The position numbers and the translations under genes were made by a program. Positions 28,201 through 36,643 of a stretch of 64,000 bases of DNA are shown here, piece after piece. Where the stretch lies: assembly GCF_001677275.1 (NCBI RefSeq), contig NZ_CP016178.1, positions 1,054,001-1,118,000 on the forward strand, in the 5' to 3' direction. Within the stretch, counting starts at the first letter, position 1; each line of letters opens with the position of its first letter. The stretch comes from Vibrio breoganii (GTDB taxonomy: Bacteria > Pseudomonadota > Gammaproteobacteria > Enterobacterales > Vibrionaceae). The notes beneath the pieces are model-generated. The model did not search any database and was not told the DNA's origin. It saw nothing but the letters and a program-made list of their open reading frames with translations.

Positions 28201-31200
28201 CGACCATATTTAGGGTCAATCGTGGGGTTGAATACGTCAAGTTTGTCTTGCTCAATATCAGAAATCTGTAGTAGTGGATGACCCCAACTAGGATTATCTC
28301 GACCTAGAGTAAACCTCAAGTGATTGTCTTCATCCACTTGTAGTGGCGCGACCTGATTAACGCTTGGATTGTCATTTTGTCCACGCACAGTAAAGTGCAT
28401 ATGCTGTTGATCATGCGCACCGTGATTGTCTGTGACAGTCACCAAGACATCGACTTTAGCGTTCTGCCCAATCTGCAAGTGCTGATAGATTTGGGCGCTT
28501 GCATCAAAGGTGAAATGACCATCATCACCTAACGTTAAACCTGCATCTTTAGCGGATACGGTTGTAGTGTGTCCGAGCTCATCGGTTACTTTTACCTGAG
28601 TGGTAAAGGTATAGGTATCACCTTGCGGATGGTTAGAGTCCTTTTGGTCATCCACATCATTGAAGAAGACCTTTCCTGATAGTTGGGTGTCTTCGTTGAC
28701 AGAGAGCTGTGGTTGGTGAGCATTGTTACCAGTGCTCTGCATACTTTGCTGATGACTAAAGTGTCCAGGTCGATCTTCGATTTTTAGTACAGATAAACGT
28801 GGCGTGTCATTTGTACCTTGGATAGTTAAATGCAGAGTTTGCTTAGTCGTGCCACCATGATCATCTTCTACTATTACAACAACGTCTTGGTCGAGATGTT
28901 CCCCGACTGACAAATGCTGCAACGCCCCTGCATCCGTTTTTACTCTAACTTGCCCATTTTGATCAATGCTAACCCAACCAGGGTGCCCCCTTTCCAAGCT
29001 AAAGGTATGGTGAGTGTCATCAACGTCAGTCAGTGCTGGGAGTTGCACAAATTGTCTGTGGTTGTTTATGTGGCTACTAGAGTCTTCAGCAAAAGTTTGG
29101 GGCACATACGCCGCCAAGACAGGATCGTCGTTAGTCCCATGCACAGTCACTGTCACTTCCTGCTCTACTGGCTTGCCAGATGAATCGGTCACCAAAACTG
29201 TAAATGTCTCGGTTGGATTTTGGCCTTGCTGCAGTTTCTGGGCGTCAGGGTCTGAGTTATTCAGTTGATAATGCCAGTGGCCATTTTGGTCTATGGTAAA
29301 GGTACCAAACTTCCCGACTCGGGTTTCAGTGCCTGAGGTTGCACCATCAACTGACCAAGTTAGTGTGCCGTCATTGTTGTCATAGTCTGTTGCGCTTAGA
29401 TCTCCTGCTATAGATGGAGTACCTGCTACAGCATTAGCTGTGCCACCAGCCTCGGTTACAGCTCCTGTATGGGTGCCGCTGATAACGGGTACATCATTTG
29501 AACCCGTTACCGTTATCTCTACCGTATGTTTAACAGGTGTGCCTGATGAGTCGGTATCGGTTACCTCAAAGTGCTCAGTAACAACCTCACCTTGGTGAAG
29601 CCTATCAGCTGGGCCATTTTGAGTGTTATCTAGGGTGTACTCCCAACGTCCCGTGCGAGCATTGATTACCAACGAACCATATGTACCTTGCCCATTAGTC
29701 ACCGCCCAGTGAGCAGGGTCGCCTTTATCTGTCTCTTGAGCACTCGAGGTACCGGATACACTTGGTGTGCCAGTTTCTGCGCTCGTGTGACGATGCCCAT
29801 CAGGGTGAGAGCCAGCCTCGACAACGTTTCCTTTGTCGCCAGTATTAGCAATCACTGGCAGGTCATTAGTACCATTAATAGTAATAGCCACATCATGGGT
29901 CGTACCGTCTGCACTCTGTACTGTGATGGTATCGGTGAGTGAATCGCTCGCTTTTAGCTCTTGAATAGCGCGCTGATTATTATTTGCTTCATAATGCCAA
30001 TGACCATGAGTATCCACAGTTAACGAACCGTACTGTCCGTTAATTGTCTCGGCTTTGAAATGGTCCTCATTACTATCAACATCGGTTACCGCTAGATCGC
30101 CACTCGTATGCAGTTGATCTTTCGTATTGAAACCAGTGTCTTCGGTTAAGGTTGCTGAATCTTGACCCGTTATATGTGCTTGGTCGTTACTGCCAGTTAC
30201 ATTGACTGTCACCTGATGTTCCGCGGTTAACCCTTGGCTATCGGTCACTCTTACCGTAAAGGTTTCAGATACTTGCTGCCCTTGAGTTAAAGCCTGGGTT
30301 TCAGTTCGACTGTTATCTAGGGCATAGGTCCACTGGCCGTTAGCATTGACCGTTAGATGACCATAAACGCCACCACCAGCGGCATGACCGCCAATTGGAT
30401 TGATAATACTCCAAGATTGAGTATCACCACTATCGACATCCGTTCCTGTCAGGTGCCCAGTAGTCGTTGCAGAGCCAGTGATTGGTTGACCCGCAGCAGT
30501 AGAGCCTTCCTCAATCACACAGCCTGAATCGGCATCACTGCCGTGCAATGAAATAACAGGTCTATCATTGGTACCTTTTACCGTTACCTCTATATCTTGA
30601 GTAGTCGTAGCCCCATTGTTGTCAGTCACCAACACATGCAATGTTTCGGTATGAGTCTCACCATGAGCCAGTACTTGAACTCTTTGGTTGGCATTATCTA
30701 GCGTGTAAGTCCAACCGCCTGAGCTTGGATTTAAGGTGAAGGTACCGTATTGACCATGCAAATTATTGGTGGCTGAATACTGTAGAGTTGCATGCTGGTC
30801 TGAATCCGTCGCGGTTACCTGACCACGCACTAATAACACATCGTCTTCTTTAACTGTTTCGGCCTGTGGATGACTGGTAATAACCGGAGCGTCATTGGTG
30901 CCTTGAACATCGACCGATACCTGTTGAGTCACCTTTGCTCCATGCTCGTCTGTCACAGTAACCAACATATGCTCTTGGTAGTGTTCTCCATCACCCAAGA
31001 CCTGTGAGGCTGCTTTGTCTAGAGAGTAATGCCAAGCGCCAGTGGTTTTATCCAGAGTGAAGACGCCATAGTTTCCTTGTAGGCTGTCAGGGGTATAGGA
31101 AAGTTTCGCACCATGGTCTACATCAGTCGCGATTACCTGACCGCTAGCATCTAAGACTTTATCTTCGGTTACAGAGCCGGTCTGCGCATGACTGGTGATC

Positions 31201-34200
31201 TTGGGCCTATCATTGGTGCCCTCAATATCAATGGATACCTGCTGTGTTACCCTAGCGCCATGCTCATCGGTCACTGTAACCAACATGGTTTCTGTGTGGT
31301 GTTCACCCTCCGCAAGATCTTGATGATGCTGGTTATCAAGAGTGTAAGTCCACGTACCCGAACTTTTATTAAGAGTAAATGAGCCATATTGCCCCTGCAG
31401 ACTATCTGGCGTGTAAGTGAGCACAGAGCCTTTGTCGACATCAGTCGCAGTCACCTGACCGCGAGCGAGTAATACGTCGTCTTCTTTCACTCCCGCTGAT
31501 TGAGGATTACTGGTGATCACAGGCCTGTCGTTCGTGCCTGTCACATCAACCGTCACTTGCTGAGTGGTCTTAGCACCATGCTCATCGGTGACGGTAACCA
31601 ACAAGGTTTCTGTGTGCTTCTCACCTTCGGCAAGGTCTTGATGGTGCTGATTATCCAGTGTGTAAGTCCAAGTACCTGAGCTCGGATTTAGGCTAAAGCT
31701 CCCGTAGTGACCTTGAAGGTTATCTGGGGTATAGGTAAGAATGGCCCCATTATCCACATCCGAGGCAGAGACCTGACCTTTAGTGAACATAGTGCCGTCT
31801 TCATTGACTGAGCCTGATTGTGCTGAACTTGTAATGACTGGCTTATCGTTAGTGCCTTCTACTGTTACCACAACACTTTGTGTGGTGGTTGCACCTTTGT
31901 CATCGGTAACCGTCACATGCAGTGTTTCAGTGTGGGTTTCTCCAAATGCTAGGGCCTGATGAGCAGTATTATCGAGTTTATAGTGCCATACGCCCGAGCT
32001 TGGATTTAACGTGAAACTGCCATACGCGCCTGTCATTTCAGTTTGTGGAGCCGAATAAGTTAATACAGCACCATGATCTACATCGCTAGCCGTTATCTGT
32101 CCTGTAGCGGTTAATACATCATCTTCTTTTACCGTCTCAGCTTGCGCTTTGCTAGTGATTACGGGTTTATCATTGGTACCCTCGACATCAACTGTGACTG
32201 TTTGAGTCGTTTTAGCGCCATGCTCATCGGTTACTGTAACCAGTAAGGTCTCAGTGTGATGCTCACCCTCTGCGAGTGCTTGATGAGCAGAGTTATCTAG
32301 TTTATAGGTCCAAGCACCCGAGCTTTTATTTAGGGTGAAGGCACCATATTGCCCAGTTAAGTTATCAGGGGTGTAAGTTAGCACTGCATGGTTATCAGCA
32401 TCGGTTGCAGTAACCTGACCGCGAACAAATAAGGTAGCGTCTTCTTTGACATTTTCATGTTGCACGCCACTGGTAACCACAGGTTTGTCATTAGTCCCCT
32501 CAACATCAACCGTGACCGTTTGGGTGGCCTTAGCGCCATGCTCATCGGTTACCGTGACCAAAAGCGTTTCGGTATGATGCTCTCCCTCAGCCAGTTCCTG
32601 ATGAGCGCTGTTATCTAGTGTATAGGTCCATGTACCGGAGTTTTTATTTAAGGTAAATGAGCCATACTGACCCTGCAGACTATCTGGTGCATAAGTAAGC
32701 ACGGCGCCCTTGTCGACATCCGTTGCGGTCACCTGACCGCGAACAAATAAGGTAGCGTCTTCTTTTACCGCACCGGTTTGCGCCTGACTGGCAATAACAG
32801 GTCGGTCATTGGTGCCTTCAACCTCAACCGTCACCTGCTGTGTGGTCTTAGCGCCATGTTCATCGGTTACAGTAACTAACAAGGTTTCAGTATGATGTTC
32901 ACCCTCTGCTAAGGCTTGATGAGCAGCATTGTCTAATTTATATGCCCAAGATCCAGAGCTTTTGTTTAGAGTAAAGGAGCCATATTGCCCTTGAAGATTA
33001 TCAGGGGTGTAAGTAAGAACCGCATGATTATCTACATCGGTTGCTACTACCTGACCTCGAACAAATAAAGTCGCGTCCTCTTTTACCGTTTCGCTTTGTA
33101 CGCCACTTGTAATTACAGGTTTATCATTGGTGCCAGTAACTTCAACCCTTACCTCTTGAGTCACCTTAGCACCATGCTCATCGGTTACAGTAACCAACAT
33201 CACGTCAGTGTGATGCTCACCTAAAGCTAAATCTTGATGGCCATTGTTGTCCAACTTATAGGTCCAGGTGCCTGCACCGGAATTAAGGGTAAAGCTGCCA
33301 TAATGACCTTGTAAGCTATCAGGGGTATATGTAAGCACAGCCCCATGGTCGATGTCGGTCGCGGTTACCTGACCACGAACAAATAGCACGTCATCTTCTT
33401 TGACGGCTCCGGTTTGAGCTAGGCTGGTGATTACGGGCTTATCATTAGTACCCTCAACGGTAACCGTCACTTGCTGTGTAGTCTTTGCACCATGCTCATC
33501 GGTTACGGTAACCAGCATGTTTTCTGTATGAGATTCACCCAGAGCTAGAGCTTGGTGAGCATTATTGTTTAGCTTGTAGATCCATCGACCTGAACTAGAA
33601 CTTAATGAAAATGAGCCATACTGCCCCTGAAGATTATCCGGCGTGTAGGTTAACGAAGACCCATGATCTACATCTGTTGCCGTTACTTGACCTTTAACCG
33701 CCAACACATCATCTTCTTTCACGGTGCCTGCTTGGGGTTGACTGGTAATCACAGGCCTATCGTTCGTACCTTCTACGTCAACCGTGACTGTTTGAGTAGT
33801 CGTAGCGCCGTGCTCGTCTGTAACAGTCACTAGCATGGTTTCAGTGTGGTGCTCGCCTTCCGCTAGGGCTTGGTCGCCTTGGTTGTTAAGGGTGTATGCC
33901 CACTTCCCTGTCGAAGGGTTTAATGAAAACAAACCATACTGTCCCAGAAGATTATCAGGGGTATAGGTCAACACTGCCCCATGATCCACATCGGAAGCAG
34001 AAACTTGTCCATTTACAAATAGAACACCGTCTTCTTTAGTTGATTCATGTTGTGCTTGGCTGGTGATAACCGGAATATCATTGGTACCTTGCACTGTGAC
34101 TGTAATATCTTGATGTACAGATACGCCTGCAGCGCTAGTCGCGGTTACGTGCAAAATTTCAGTGTGAGCCTCACCTTGAGCAAGGTTCTGGTGATGACTG

Positions 34201-34862
34201 TTATCAAGGGCATAGCTCCATTCGCCCGTATCCTTGTTCAAGGTGAATTCACCGTATTGGCCATGCACATCGTCAGGAGTAAATGTTAGTGGAGCGCCTT
34301 TTTGCGCACTATGAATATCAACTGTTCCTGATACTGCCAGTGTGGTGTCTTCTACGACTGTTCCAGATTGAGGTAACCCAACCACCGGAGGTGTCAAATA
34401 TGAATAATCTTTGTGCTCAACTGTATGAGAATTAATGGTTGGAATAGGTGTTAAGTTCGTCTGACCCAAGGTATTCGTAGGCGTGCTAGTGACAGGCTTT
34501 CCATAATGATGAGGCTGCGTGAAGTGATGGCTACCGGTGTTTTCAGTATGGTGTGGTGGCTCATAATCACCACCAGCGATATAAGGTGCGGGTTCTGGAT
34601 GAACTATCTGATTGTCCTTTGTTTCAATTGGGCTATACGTTTGATCTTGCGGTGTATTTACATATTCTGTGTGCGAAATTTCAGAATCAACTCCGTCCTC
34701 TGAAGCCTTACCTCCAAAATGATACGAGGGTAGAATGAGGGCGACTGAGCGGGGTACATAAGTTCTTGGAATGGAGAACTGGCGAGTCTTCTTGATTCGA
34801 CCTTGCTCATTCTGTTTTTTAGCATCTTTAATAACTCGCTTAGTTTTGTCTTCATTTGCCAT
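22272..34862 (-). CDS. Giant VCBS-repeat surface protein B (4196 aa), probable type I secretion substrate
   Basis: ATG 34862 is preferred to the adjacent in-frame TTG at 34865; GGCGGT lies upstream. Residues 1-60 are basic and include PRSVALILPSYHFGG, which parallels the LVLPSF stretch of giant protein A; no Sec signal is seen. Residues ~157-1433 are twelve tandem VCBS repeats of about 105 residues (VKEDDVL, GQVTATDVDHG, LTYTPDNLQGQYGSFTLN, VTVTDEHGAK, EGTND). Further divergent VCBS and cadherin-like modules run to ~4070. The last ~100 residues are acidic and His-rich, share a DLDLIF/VGIVQH block with protein A (DLDLLL/VGLHDA) and end HHHDLLVEHHY. No RTX nonapeptides were found. The exporter operon lies directly downstream on the same strand, so these genes probably serve each other. 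Confidence 0.88.
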   Translation of the reverse strand: MANEDKTKRVIKDAKKQNEQGRIKKTRQFSIPRTYVPRSVALILPSYHFGGKASEDGVDSEISHTEYVNTPQDQTYSPIETKDNQIVHPEPAPYIAGGDYEPPHHTENTGSHHFTQPHHYGKPVTSTPTNTLGQTNLTPIPTINSHTVEHKDYSYLTPPVVGLPQSGTVVEDTTLAVSGTVDIHSAQKGAPLTFTPDDVHGQYGEFTLNKDTGEWSYALDNSHHQNLAQGEAHTEILHVTATSAAGVSVHQDITVTVQGTNDIPVITSQAQHESTKEDGVLFVNGQVSASDVDHGAVLTYTPDNLLGQYGLFSLNPSTGKWAYTLNNQGDQALAEGEHHTETMLVTVTDEHGATTTQTVTVDVEGTNDRPVITSQPQAGTVKEDDVLAVKGQVTATDVDHGSSLTYTPDNLQGQYGSFSLSSSSGRWIYKLNNNAHQALALGESHTENMLVTVTDEHGAKTTQQVTVTVEGTNDKPVITSLAQTGAVKEDDVLFVRGQVTATDIDHGAVLTYTPDSLQGHYGSFTLNSGAGTWTYKLDNNGHQDLALGEHHTDVMLVTVTDEHGAKVTQEVRVEVTGTNDKPVITSGVQSETVKEDATLFVRGQVVATDVDNHAVLTYTPDNLQGQYGSFTLNKSSGSWAYKLDNAAHQALAEGEHHTETLLVTVTDEHGAKTTQQVTVEVEGTNDRPVIASQAQTGAVKEDATLFVRGQVTATDVDKGAVLTYAPDSLQGQYGSFTLNKNSGTWTYTLDNSAHQELAEGEHHTETLLVTVTDEHGAKATQTVTVDVEGTNDKPVVTSGVQHENVKEDATLFVRGQVTATDADNHAVLTYTPDNLTGQYGAFTLNKSSGAWTYKLDNSAHQALAEGEHHTETLLVTVTDEHGAKTTQTVTVDVEGTNDKPVITSKAQAETVKEDDVLTATGQITASDVDHGAVLTYSAPQTEMTGAYGSFTLNPSSGVWHYKLDNTAHQALAFGETHTETLHVTVTDDKGATTTQSVVVTVEGTNDKPVITSSAQSGSVNEDGTMFTKGQVSASDVDNGAILTYTPDNLQGHYGSFSLNPSSGTWTYTLDNQHHQDLAEGEKHTETLLVTVTDEHGAKTTQQVTVDVTGTNDRPVITSNPQSAGVKEDDVLLARGQVTATDVDKGSVLTYTPDSLQGQYGSFTLNKSSGTWTYTLDNQHHQDLAEGEHHTETMLVTVTDEHGARVTQQVSIDIEGTNDRPKITSHAQTGSVTEDKVLDASGQVIATDVDHGAKLSYTPDSLQGNYGVFTLDKTTGAWHYSLDKAASQVLGDGEHYQEHMLVTVTDEHGAKVTQQVSVDVQGTNDAPVITSHPQAETVKEDDVLLVRGQVTATDSDQHATLQYSATNNLHGQYGTFTLNPSSGGWTYTLDNANQRVQVLAHGETHTETLHVLVTDNNGATTTQDIEVTVKGTNDRPVISLHGSDADSGCVIEEGSTAAGQPITGSATTTGHLTGTDVDSGDTQSWSIINPIGGHAAGGGVYGHLTVNANGQWTYALDNSRTETQALTQGQQVSETFTVRVTDSQGLTAEHQVTVNVTGSNDQAHITGQDSATLTEDTGFNTKDQLHTSGDLAVTDVDSNEDHFKAETINGQYGSLTVDTHGHWHYEANNNQRAIQELKASDSLTDTITVQSADGTTHDVAITINGTNDLPVIANTGDKGNVVEAGSHPDGHRHTSAETGTPSVSGTSSAQETDKGDPAHWAVTNGQGTYGSLVINARTGRWEYTLDNTQNGPADRLHQGEVVTEHFEVTDTDSSGTPVKHTVEITVTGSNDVPVISGTHTGAVTEAGGTANAVAGTPSIAGDLSATDYDNNDGTLTWSVDGATSGTETRVGKFGTFTIDQNGHWHYQLNNSDPDAQKLQQGQNPTETFTVLVTDSSGKPVEQEVTVTVHGTNDDPVLAAYVPQTFAEDSSSHINNHRQFVQLPALTDVDDTHHTFSLERGHPGWVSIDQNGQVRVKTDAGALQHLSVGEHLDQDVVVIVEDDHGGTTKQTLHLTIQGTNDTPRLSVLKIEDRPGHFSHQQSMQSTGNNAHQPQLSVNEDTQLSGKVFFNDVDDQKDSNHPQGDTYTFTTQVKVTDELGHTTTVSAKDAGLTLGDDGHFTFDASAQIYQHLQIGQNAKVDVLVTVTDNHGAHDQQHMHFTVRGQNDNPSVNQVAPLQVDEDNHLRFTLGRDNPSWGHPLLQISDIEQDKLDVFNPTIDPKYGRLVDHGMGRFEFIPASNENADTFPGEVPVVFKIDDNHGGVVTERGYIHVNPVNDAPNARNVGLSSIDEDSSAIHISEGDLLAHTSDIDNQETDLHVTSLQLKTAGAGQLVKDPNGGWLFTPSANWNSHKFGTDVKFSFTVSDGDTSSNIQHGGGGTPSAVATLHVNPLPDPALIVPDNAHPQDLSVTDGSDLVAEGYLTVSDPDKDESHFTATSSIPGTHGFASIDRNGHWHYTLNDKDPAVLALGAGEHMLDKVVFRSIDGTSHTINIDITGKNEAPEVTQVDTIVAVEDGKPVIGKLHVDDKDTTDMLHFSLDKPVPGLIIDPDTGVYTFEPTATFYNHLREGQVEVISAVVSVTDSSGITIKDTIEIRVTGTNDAPEATGVPMPNLYLDDTHGTQVADPKAHFDDQMFLDRATDPDTGDHLSIGRLTATGAGQQLSDIHLHDASVGTLRQDGKGGYDFIPASHFTGPVVIDYTVTDGIASTKMQTSFSVVRHVPLIPGRGTGSDGSQIAPPKAPIDQDKFSQDIYHTTIAEGGDKVTGTVHQVHVSGTHSSHDEVYGANHLMPNAHADGSSAFGFVKLQPNGGWEYHLNQHNSPTDPVNQLAVGETLTETFTVRGPNAAPTTLVVTITGTNDAPQITGVDQHIENAQHQIQQGIDIAEVDTTHVVGQLTVADIDHEDILSLAYHSGAPTDGQGGAIAKEFLDGQGNLAGFSVNAQGEYTFTPDSAHFGSIPPGQTRVFKVPVEVTDGHGGSDTQIVTLTVMGHNRPPVVANSDIHLSSQTEDFGTHTVSAQQLLTLAGASDPDGDTLHVTHLKITDTNGAPVTVRDDGQGNFIFSSKQDQHGDLHFSFEVTDGMHHSQVQKVTATLPVTAVNDKPVASDFKLGSVAESTTAAPTATHVFTESQFLAHVKDPDIATDSDKLHLTGTPTLVTGDQAKGRFEASGNGYRFVPTDPNFHGTVHVTYEVTDSAGATTSALAAIEVTATNDPAVITNPTPDYAQEDIKGSASGKLSITDVDTPTGGAEEHFQANSHIRGQFGYLQLDRDGNWNYVLTRGDKPGVQQLSAIGKLTEHFHITSQDGTKYDLSVEVRGTNDDPVLNAITAINGKEGGNTLSGQIHATDVDTQGSRTIDNPADVLIYETQYTHAGFSLNSATGAYSLDLKDPIFEHLAQGEKETLTVPVTVTDNNGGSSHTRNLVITVTGTNDVPVLDAITQITKNEDDAVVTGQLSAHDVDSDNLQGQHTTYHLQGSQVAGFTLNPDGSYSFDPHAYNALKVGEHKDITIPIIARDNHGDSAPQNLVIHLTGTNDAPTITGTSTATVTDGPSISATTTTAEQLHITDPDSGEAHFIQELNVVPDSTSANPGFQQSAYGHLSITADGNWQYHVDTPDAIKAIPHGETVTETFTVHSADGTQHTVAVTLQGSNEEATIGGTVAGAVTEDSIATATGKLTVTDVDRGEEHFQATTVAGTYGTLDVDRNGEWTYTLNNANQNVQRLGAGVQVTDTIKVQSADGTSQDITVSITGTNDAPTVSHVLTKTLNEDSSLNFRPVMFGFTDTDQGDTLHSISLTSIPDPATEGQLLLNGNPVTSGQTIAKNQISHLVFNPVTNFNGDVHFGYKVSDGHADSAEQTATLHVTPVNDPAQISVAVSALVREDSPMGKTAGDLSISDPDGSSEEVFKAATGLHGQYGELDIDEHGHWGYTMTKQSDAAIQGLKEGETLIDKVTVYSQDGTAYEVEVQISGENDSPTVTPVPGMTEQAGQTHVFSSADFGFKDIDGDALHHITVTSLPDPAVGVLELDDGHGGVSAVAANAPILSSDLDHLRFVPAQGVQSGQLLAFGYTANDGHVDSAPATLSMMLENPAPAPQPSSLSSADEADTNIIENVVVTLDDLATEQPEHTGAQAYLAHVGIVQHNHDGPHSLDTPADLDLIFASSEVIRDEHGVSSSTIMGDDIHDLEHQTHDDFNHHHDLLVEHHY
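30565..34393 (-). repeat. Twelve tandem ~315-bp VCBS repeats in giant gene B
   Basis: Counting the GTND boundaries gives twelve consecutive repeats, each of about 103-107 codons. Repeats 2-10 are the most alike; repeats 1, 11 and 12 at the edges are more diverged, as expected for an array that is homogenised in its middle. Such arrays change length easily by recombination. Confidence 0.85.
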
Positions 34863-34927
34863 CAAATATACCGCCCGTAATCATCCGTAAACAAAAAATA
34901 TGCACTAGCATTGGCGGTGTACTGTAT

Positions 34928-34960
34928 AAAAAAAGGGACTGATATACAGTCCCCTTTTTT
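34928..34960. terminator. Bidirectional intrinsic terminator upstream of giant gene B
   Basis: GGGACTG (34935-34941) pairs with CAGTCCC (34947-34953), flanked by A7 on the left and T6 on the right. On the minus strand it ends the oxidoreductase transcript (stop at 35018) and so isolates giant gene B, whose promoter must lie in the remaining ~65 bp. Confidence 0.85.
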
Positions 34961-35017
34961 ACAAACTAATTTTTACATATATGAAAACAAGTGCTAACTA
35001 ACCGTTTAAATATCAAC

Positions 35018-36424
35018 CTATACCTTATCAGCCTTACCTGCTGGACCGGCTAATTTAGCCAGTAGCTTGTCTATTACGAAGGGCTTTTGCTCCTTGTCTT
35101 CGGCGCTCTCTTTTCGACGAACCGCGTCTCGAACCATCATTGCACCTAACCAGCGAGCCGGCTCTGGGGGGAAGTACCCTCTCGGGCCACCTGTTAACGC
35201 GCACTTGGCGTAATCGTTGTTTTCTGCCAGCACCATTGAAGACAGGATCTTTCCACCAATGCGAGTTTGAGCTACACCGTTGCCAGAATAGCCTAAGCCA
35301 TAAAGCACGTTGCTTTGCTGCTTAATATTGCCAAAGAATGGAAACCCCGTAGTGGAGCGATCCGAGCCCCCTGTCCAGTTGGCAGCGATTTGCTCCCGAC
35401 CTATGTTCGGGAAAAGCGTATCGAATGAATGCTTTAGTAGGCTCAAGTACTTAGATTGTTGATTAAACATCGGCTCAACTTGGTTGTTAAAGGAAAATTG
35501 ATTGCCTCCCTTTCCTAACATCAAGCGTCCTTCCACCGTGTCGCGATAGTAGTGAACAAAAATGCGTGAATCGACCACAGTTGCGCCATTGGCGAGCTTT
35601 GCTTGCTTAAGTTTTTCTGGATTAGGCTTGGTGATCACCATGTCTGAAGACACCACGACTATGCTGTTCTTAAACGCCTTGAACTGCTCGACCATCCAAG
35701 CATTAAGGGCCAGTACCACCTTGTTTGCTGTGACGACGCCTTGCTTTGTTACCACCTTCGCAGGCTGACCATAGTCCAGCTTGGTCATCTCAGTGTTTTC
35801 ATAGATCTCGACACCAAGCTGCAGCGCGACTCTTCGTAATCCACGCGCTAACAACGCAGGCTGCACACTGCCTGCGGCATCCGAAAAGTAACCTTCAATA
35901 TGCTTGTTCGAGCCAGTATTCTCTTTGAGCTCTTGCTCACTGGCTTTACGCCAACTGTTGATGCCAAGAGCTTCAAGCTTTTCTACGGTTGGGCTCATTG
36001 AGCCGCATTGAGCGGAATTGGTGGCGGTGTAATAGGTGCCGTGACGACGCAGACCGGCGTCTATGTCGTGCTCTTTGCAAAAGGCTTCTATCTCATAAAT
36101 AACTTGCTCAGACTCTTGTACTAGAAACCTTGCTTGTTGCTCACCAAACAGTTTTACCATGGACGGGTATTTCGTTGCCCAAGTCAGCATGCATCCGCCA
36201 TTAACACCGGATGCACCTGAGCCACAAAAGCGTTTTTCTATAACAACCACCTTAGTCTTTGGTGACTTTTGTTTGAGCATGATGGCAGTCCACAGGCCCG
36301 TATAGCCGCCTCCGACAATACACACATCGGCTTCGATATCCTGCTGCAGCGGGCTAGGCTCGTCCCAATTTTCCTTGTGTTTGGCTTCTGCTATCCAATG
36401 ACAAGGATGCGTTTTTTCACTCAT
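35018..36424 (-). CDS. FAD-dependent oxidoreductase, putative aminophosphonate oxidase
   Basis: The 468-residue protein has an N-terminal dinucleotide-binding motif (DVCIVGGGYTGLWTAIML, ~32-49) with the acidic end VVVIEK, a GASGVNGG segment, and a C-terminal GLGYSGNGVAQTRIGGK FAD-contact region. This is the DAO/glycine-oxidase fold. In length and motifs it resembles the 'putative aminophosphonate oxidoreductase' family found next to 2-aminoethylphosphonate genes. Recently characterised relatives (the PbfC/PbfD group, from memory) oxidise N-alkylated aminophosphonates to phosphonoacetaldehyde. It lies 220 bp downstream of phnR on the same strand, separated by palindromic arms and a hairpin, so it may have its own promoter. 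The substrate is inferred from context. Confidence 0.82.
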   Translation of the reverse strand: MSEKTHPCHWIAEAKHKENWDEPSPLQQDIEADVCIVGGGYTGLWTAIMLKQKSPKTKVVVIEKRFCGSGASGVNGGCMLTWATKYPSMVKLFGEQQARFLVQESEQVIYEIEAFCKEHDIDAGLRRHGTYYTATNSAQCGSMSPTVEKLEALGINSWRKASEQELKENTGSNKHIEGYFSDAAGSVQPALLARGLRRVALQLGVEIYENTEMTKLDYGQPAKVVTKQGVVTANKVVLALNAWMVEQFKAFKNSIVVVSSDMVITKPNPEKLKQAKLANGATVVDSRIFVHYYRDTVEGRLMLGKGGNQFSFNNQVEPMFNQQSKYLSLLKHSFDTLFPNIGREQIAANWTGGSDRSTTGFPFFGNIKQQSNVLYGLGYSGNGVAQTRIGGKILSSMVLAENNDYAKCALTGGPRGYFPPEPARWLGAMMVRDAVRRKESAEDKEQKPFVIDKLLAKLAGPAGKADKV

Positions 36425-36446
36425 GACACACCTGCTTTTGAGTTAA

Positions 36447-36458
36447 TTTTGTACAAAA
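36447..36458. promoter_or_regulatory. Perfect 12-bp palindrome upstream of the oxidoreductase gene
   Basis: TTTTGTACAAAA lies 22 bp before the ATG at 36424. It differs from the TGGT(n4)ACCA sites found before phnT and phnS, so if it is an operator it may bind another regulator. It could also be part of the promoter. Confidence 0.35.
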
Positions 36459-36481
36459 CGCCGAATTTTAGGCGTGAGAAT

Positions 36482-36508
36482 ATAACCCAGAGCGTTTGCC
36501 TGGGTTAT
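36482..36508. terminator. Possible terminator after the phnT-phnU-phnR operon
   Basis: ATAACCCAG (36482-36490) pairs with CTGGGTTAT (36500-36508). The T-run is short on both strands, so termination may be weak. Confidence 0.45.
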
Positions 36509-36532
36509 TTAGTATTGGGTTAAATTACGTTC

Positions 36533-36615
36533 GTCATCCTGATGAAAATCAGGATCTTAGGAAATGTAATACTTAACTAAGTGCGCTCTAAGGTCCTGAT
36601 TTTCATCAGGATGAC
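36533..36615. repeat. Palindromic unit R5 with matched CCTGAT arms
   Basis: GTCAT-CCTGATGAAAATCAGG-ATCTTAG is followed after about 34 bp by CTAAGGT-CCTGATTTTCATCAGG-ATGAC. Both arms are the same hairpin in opposite orientation, so the whole 83 bp is one long inverted repeat. It lies in the phnR/oxidoreductase gap. Confidence 0.85.
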
Positions 36616-36643
36616 GAGAGGGAGTCAGAACTCCCTCGTCAAC

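Noticed and set aside
22272..34862. Many 60-150 codon frames on the plus strand opposite giant gene B
   Set aside because: They recur with the VCBS repeat pattern and are complements of the repeated coding sequence.
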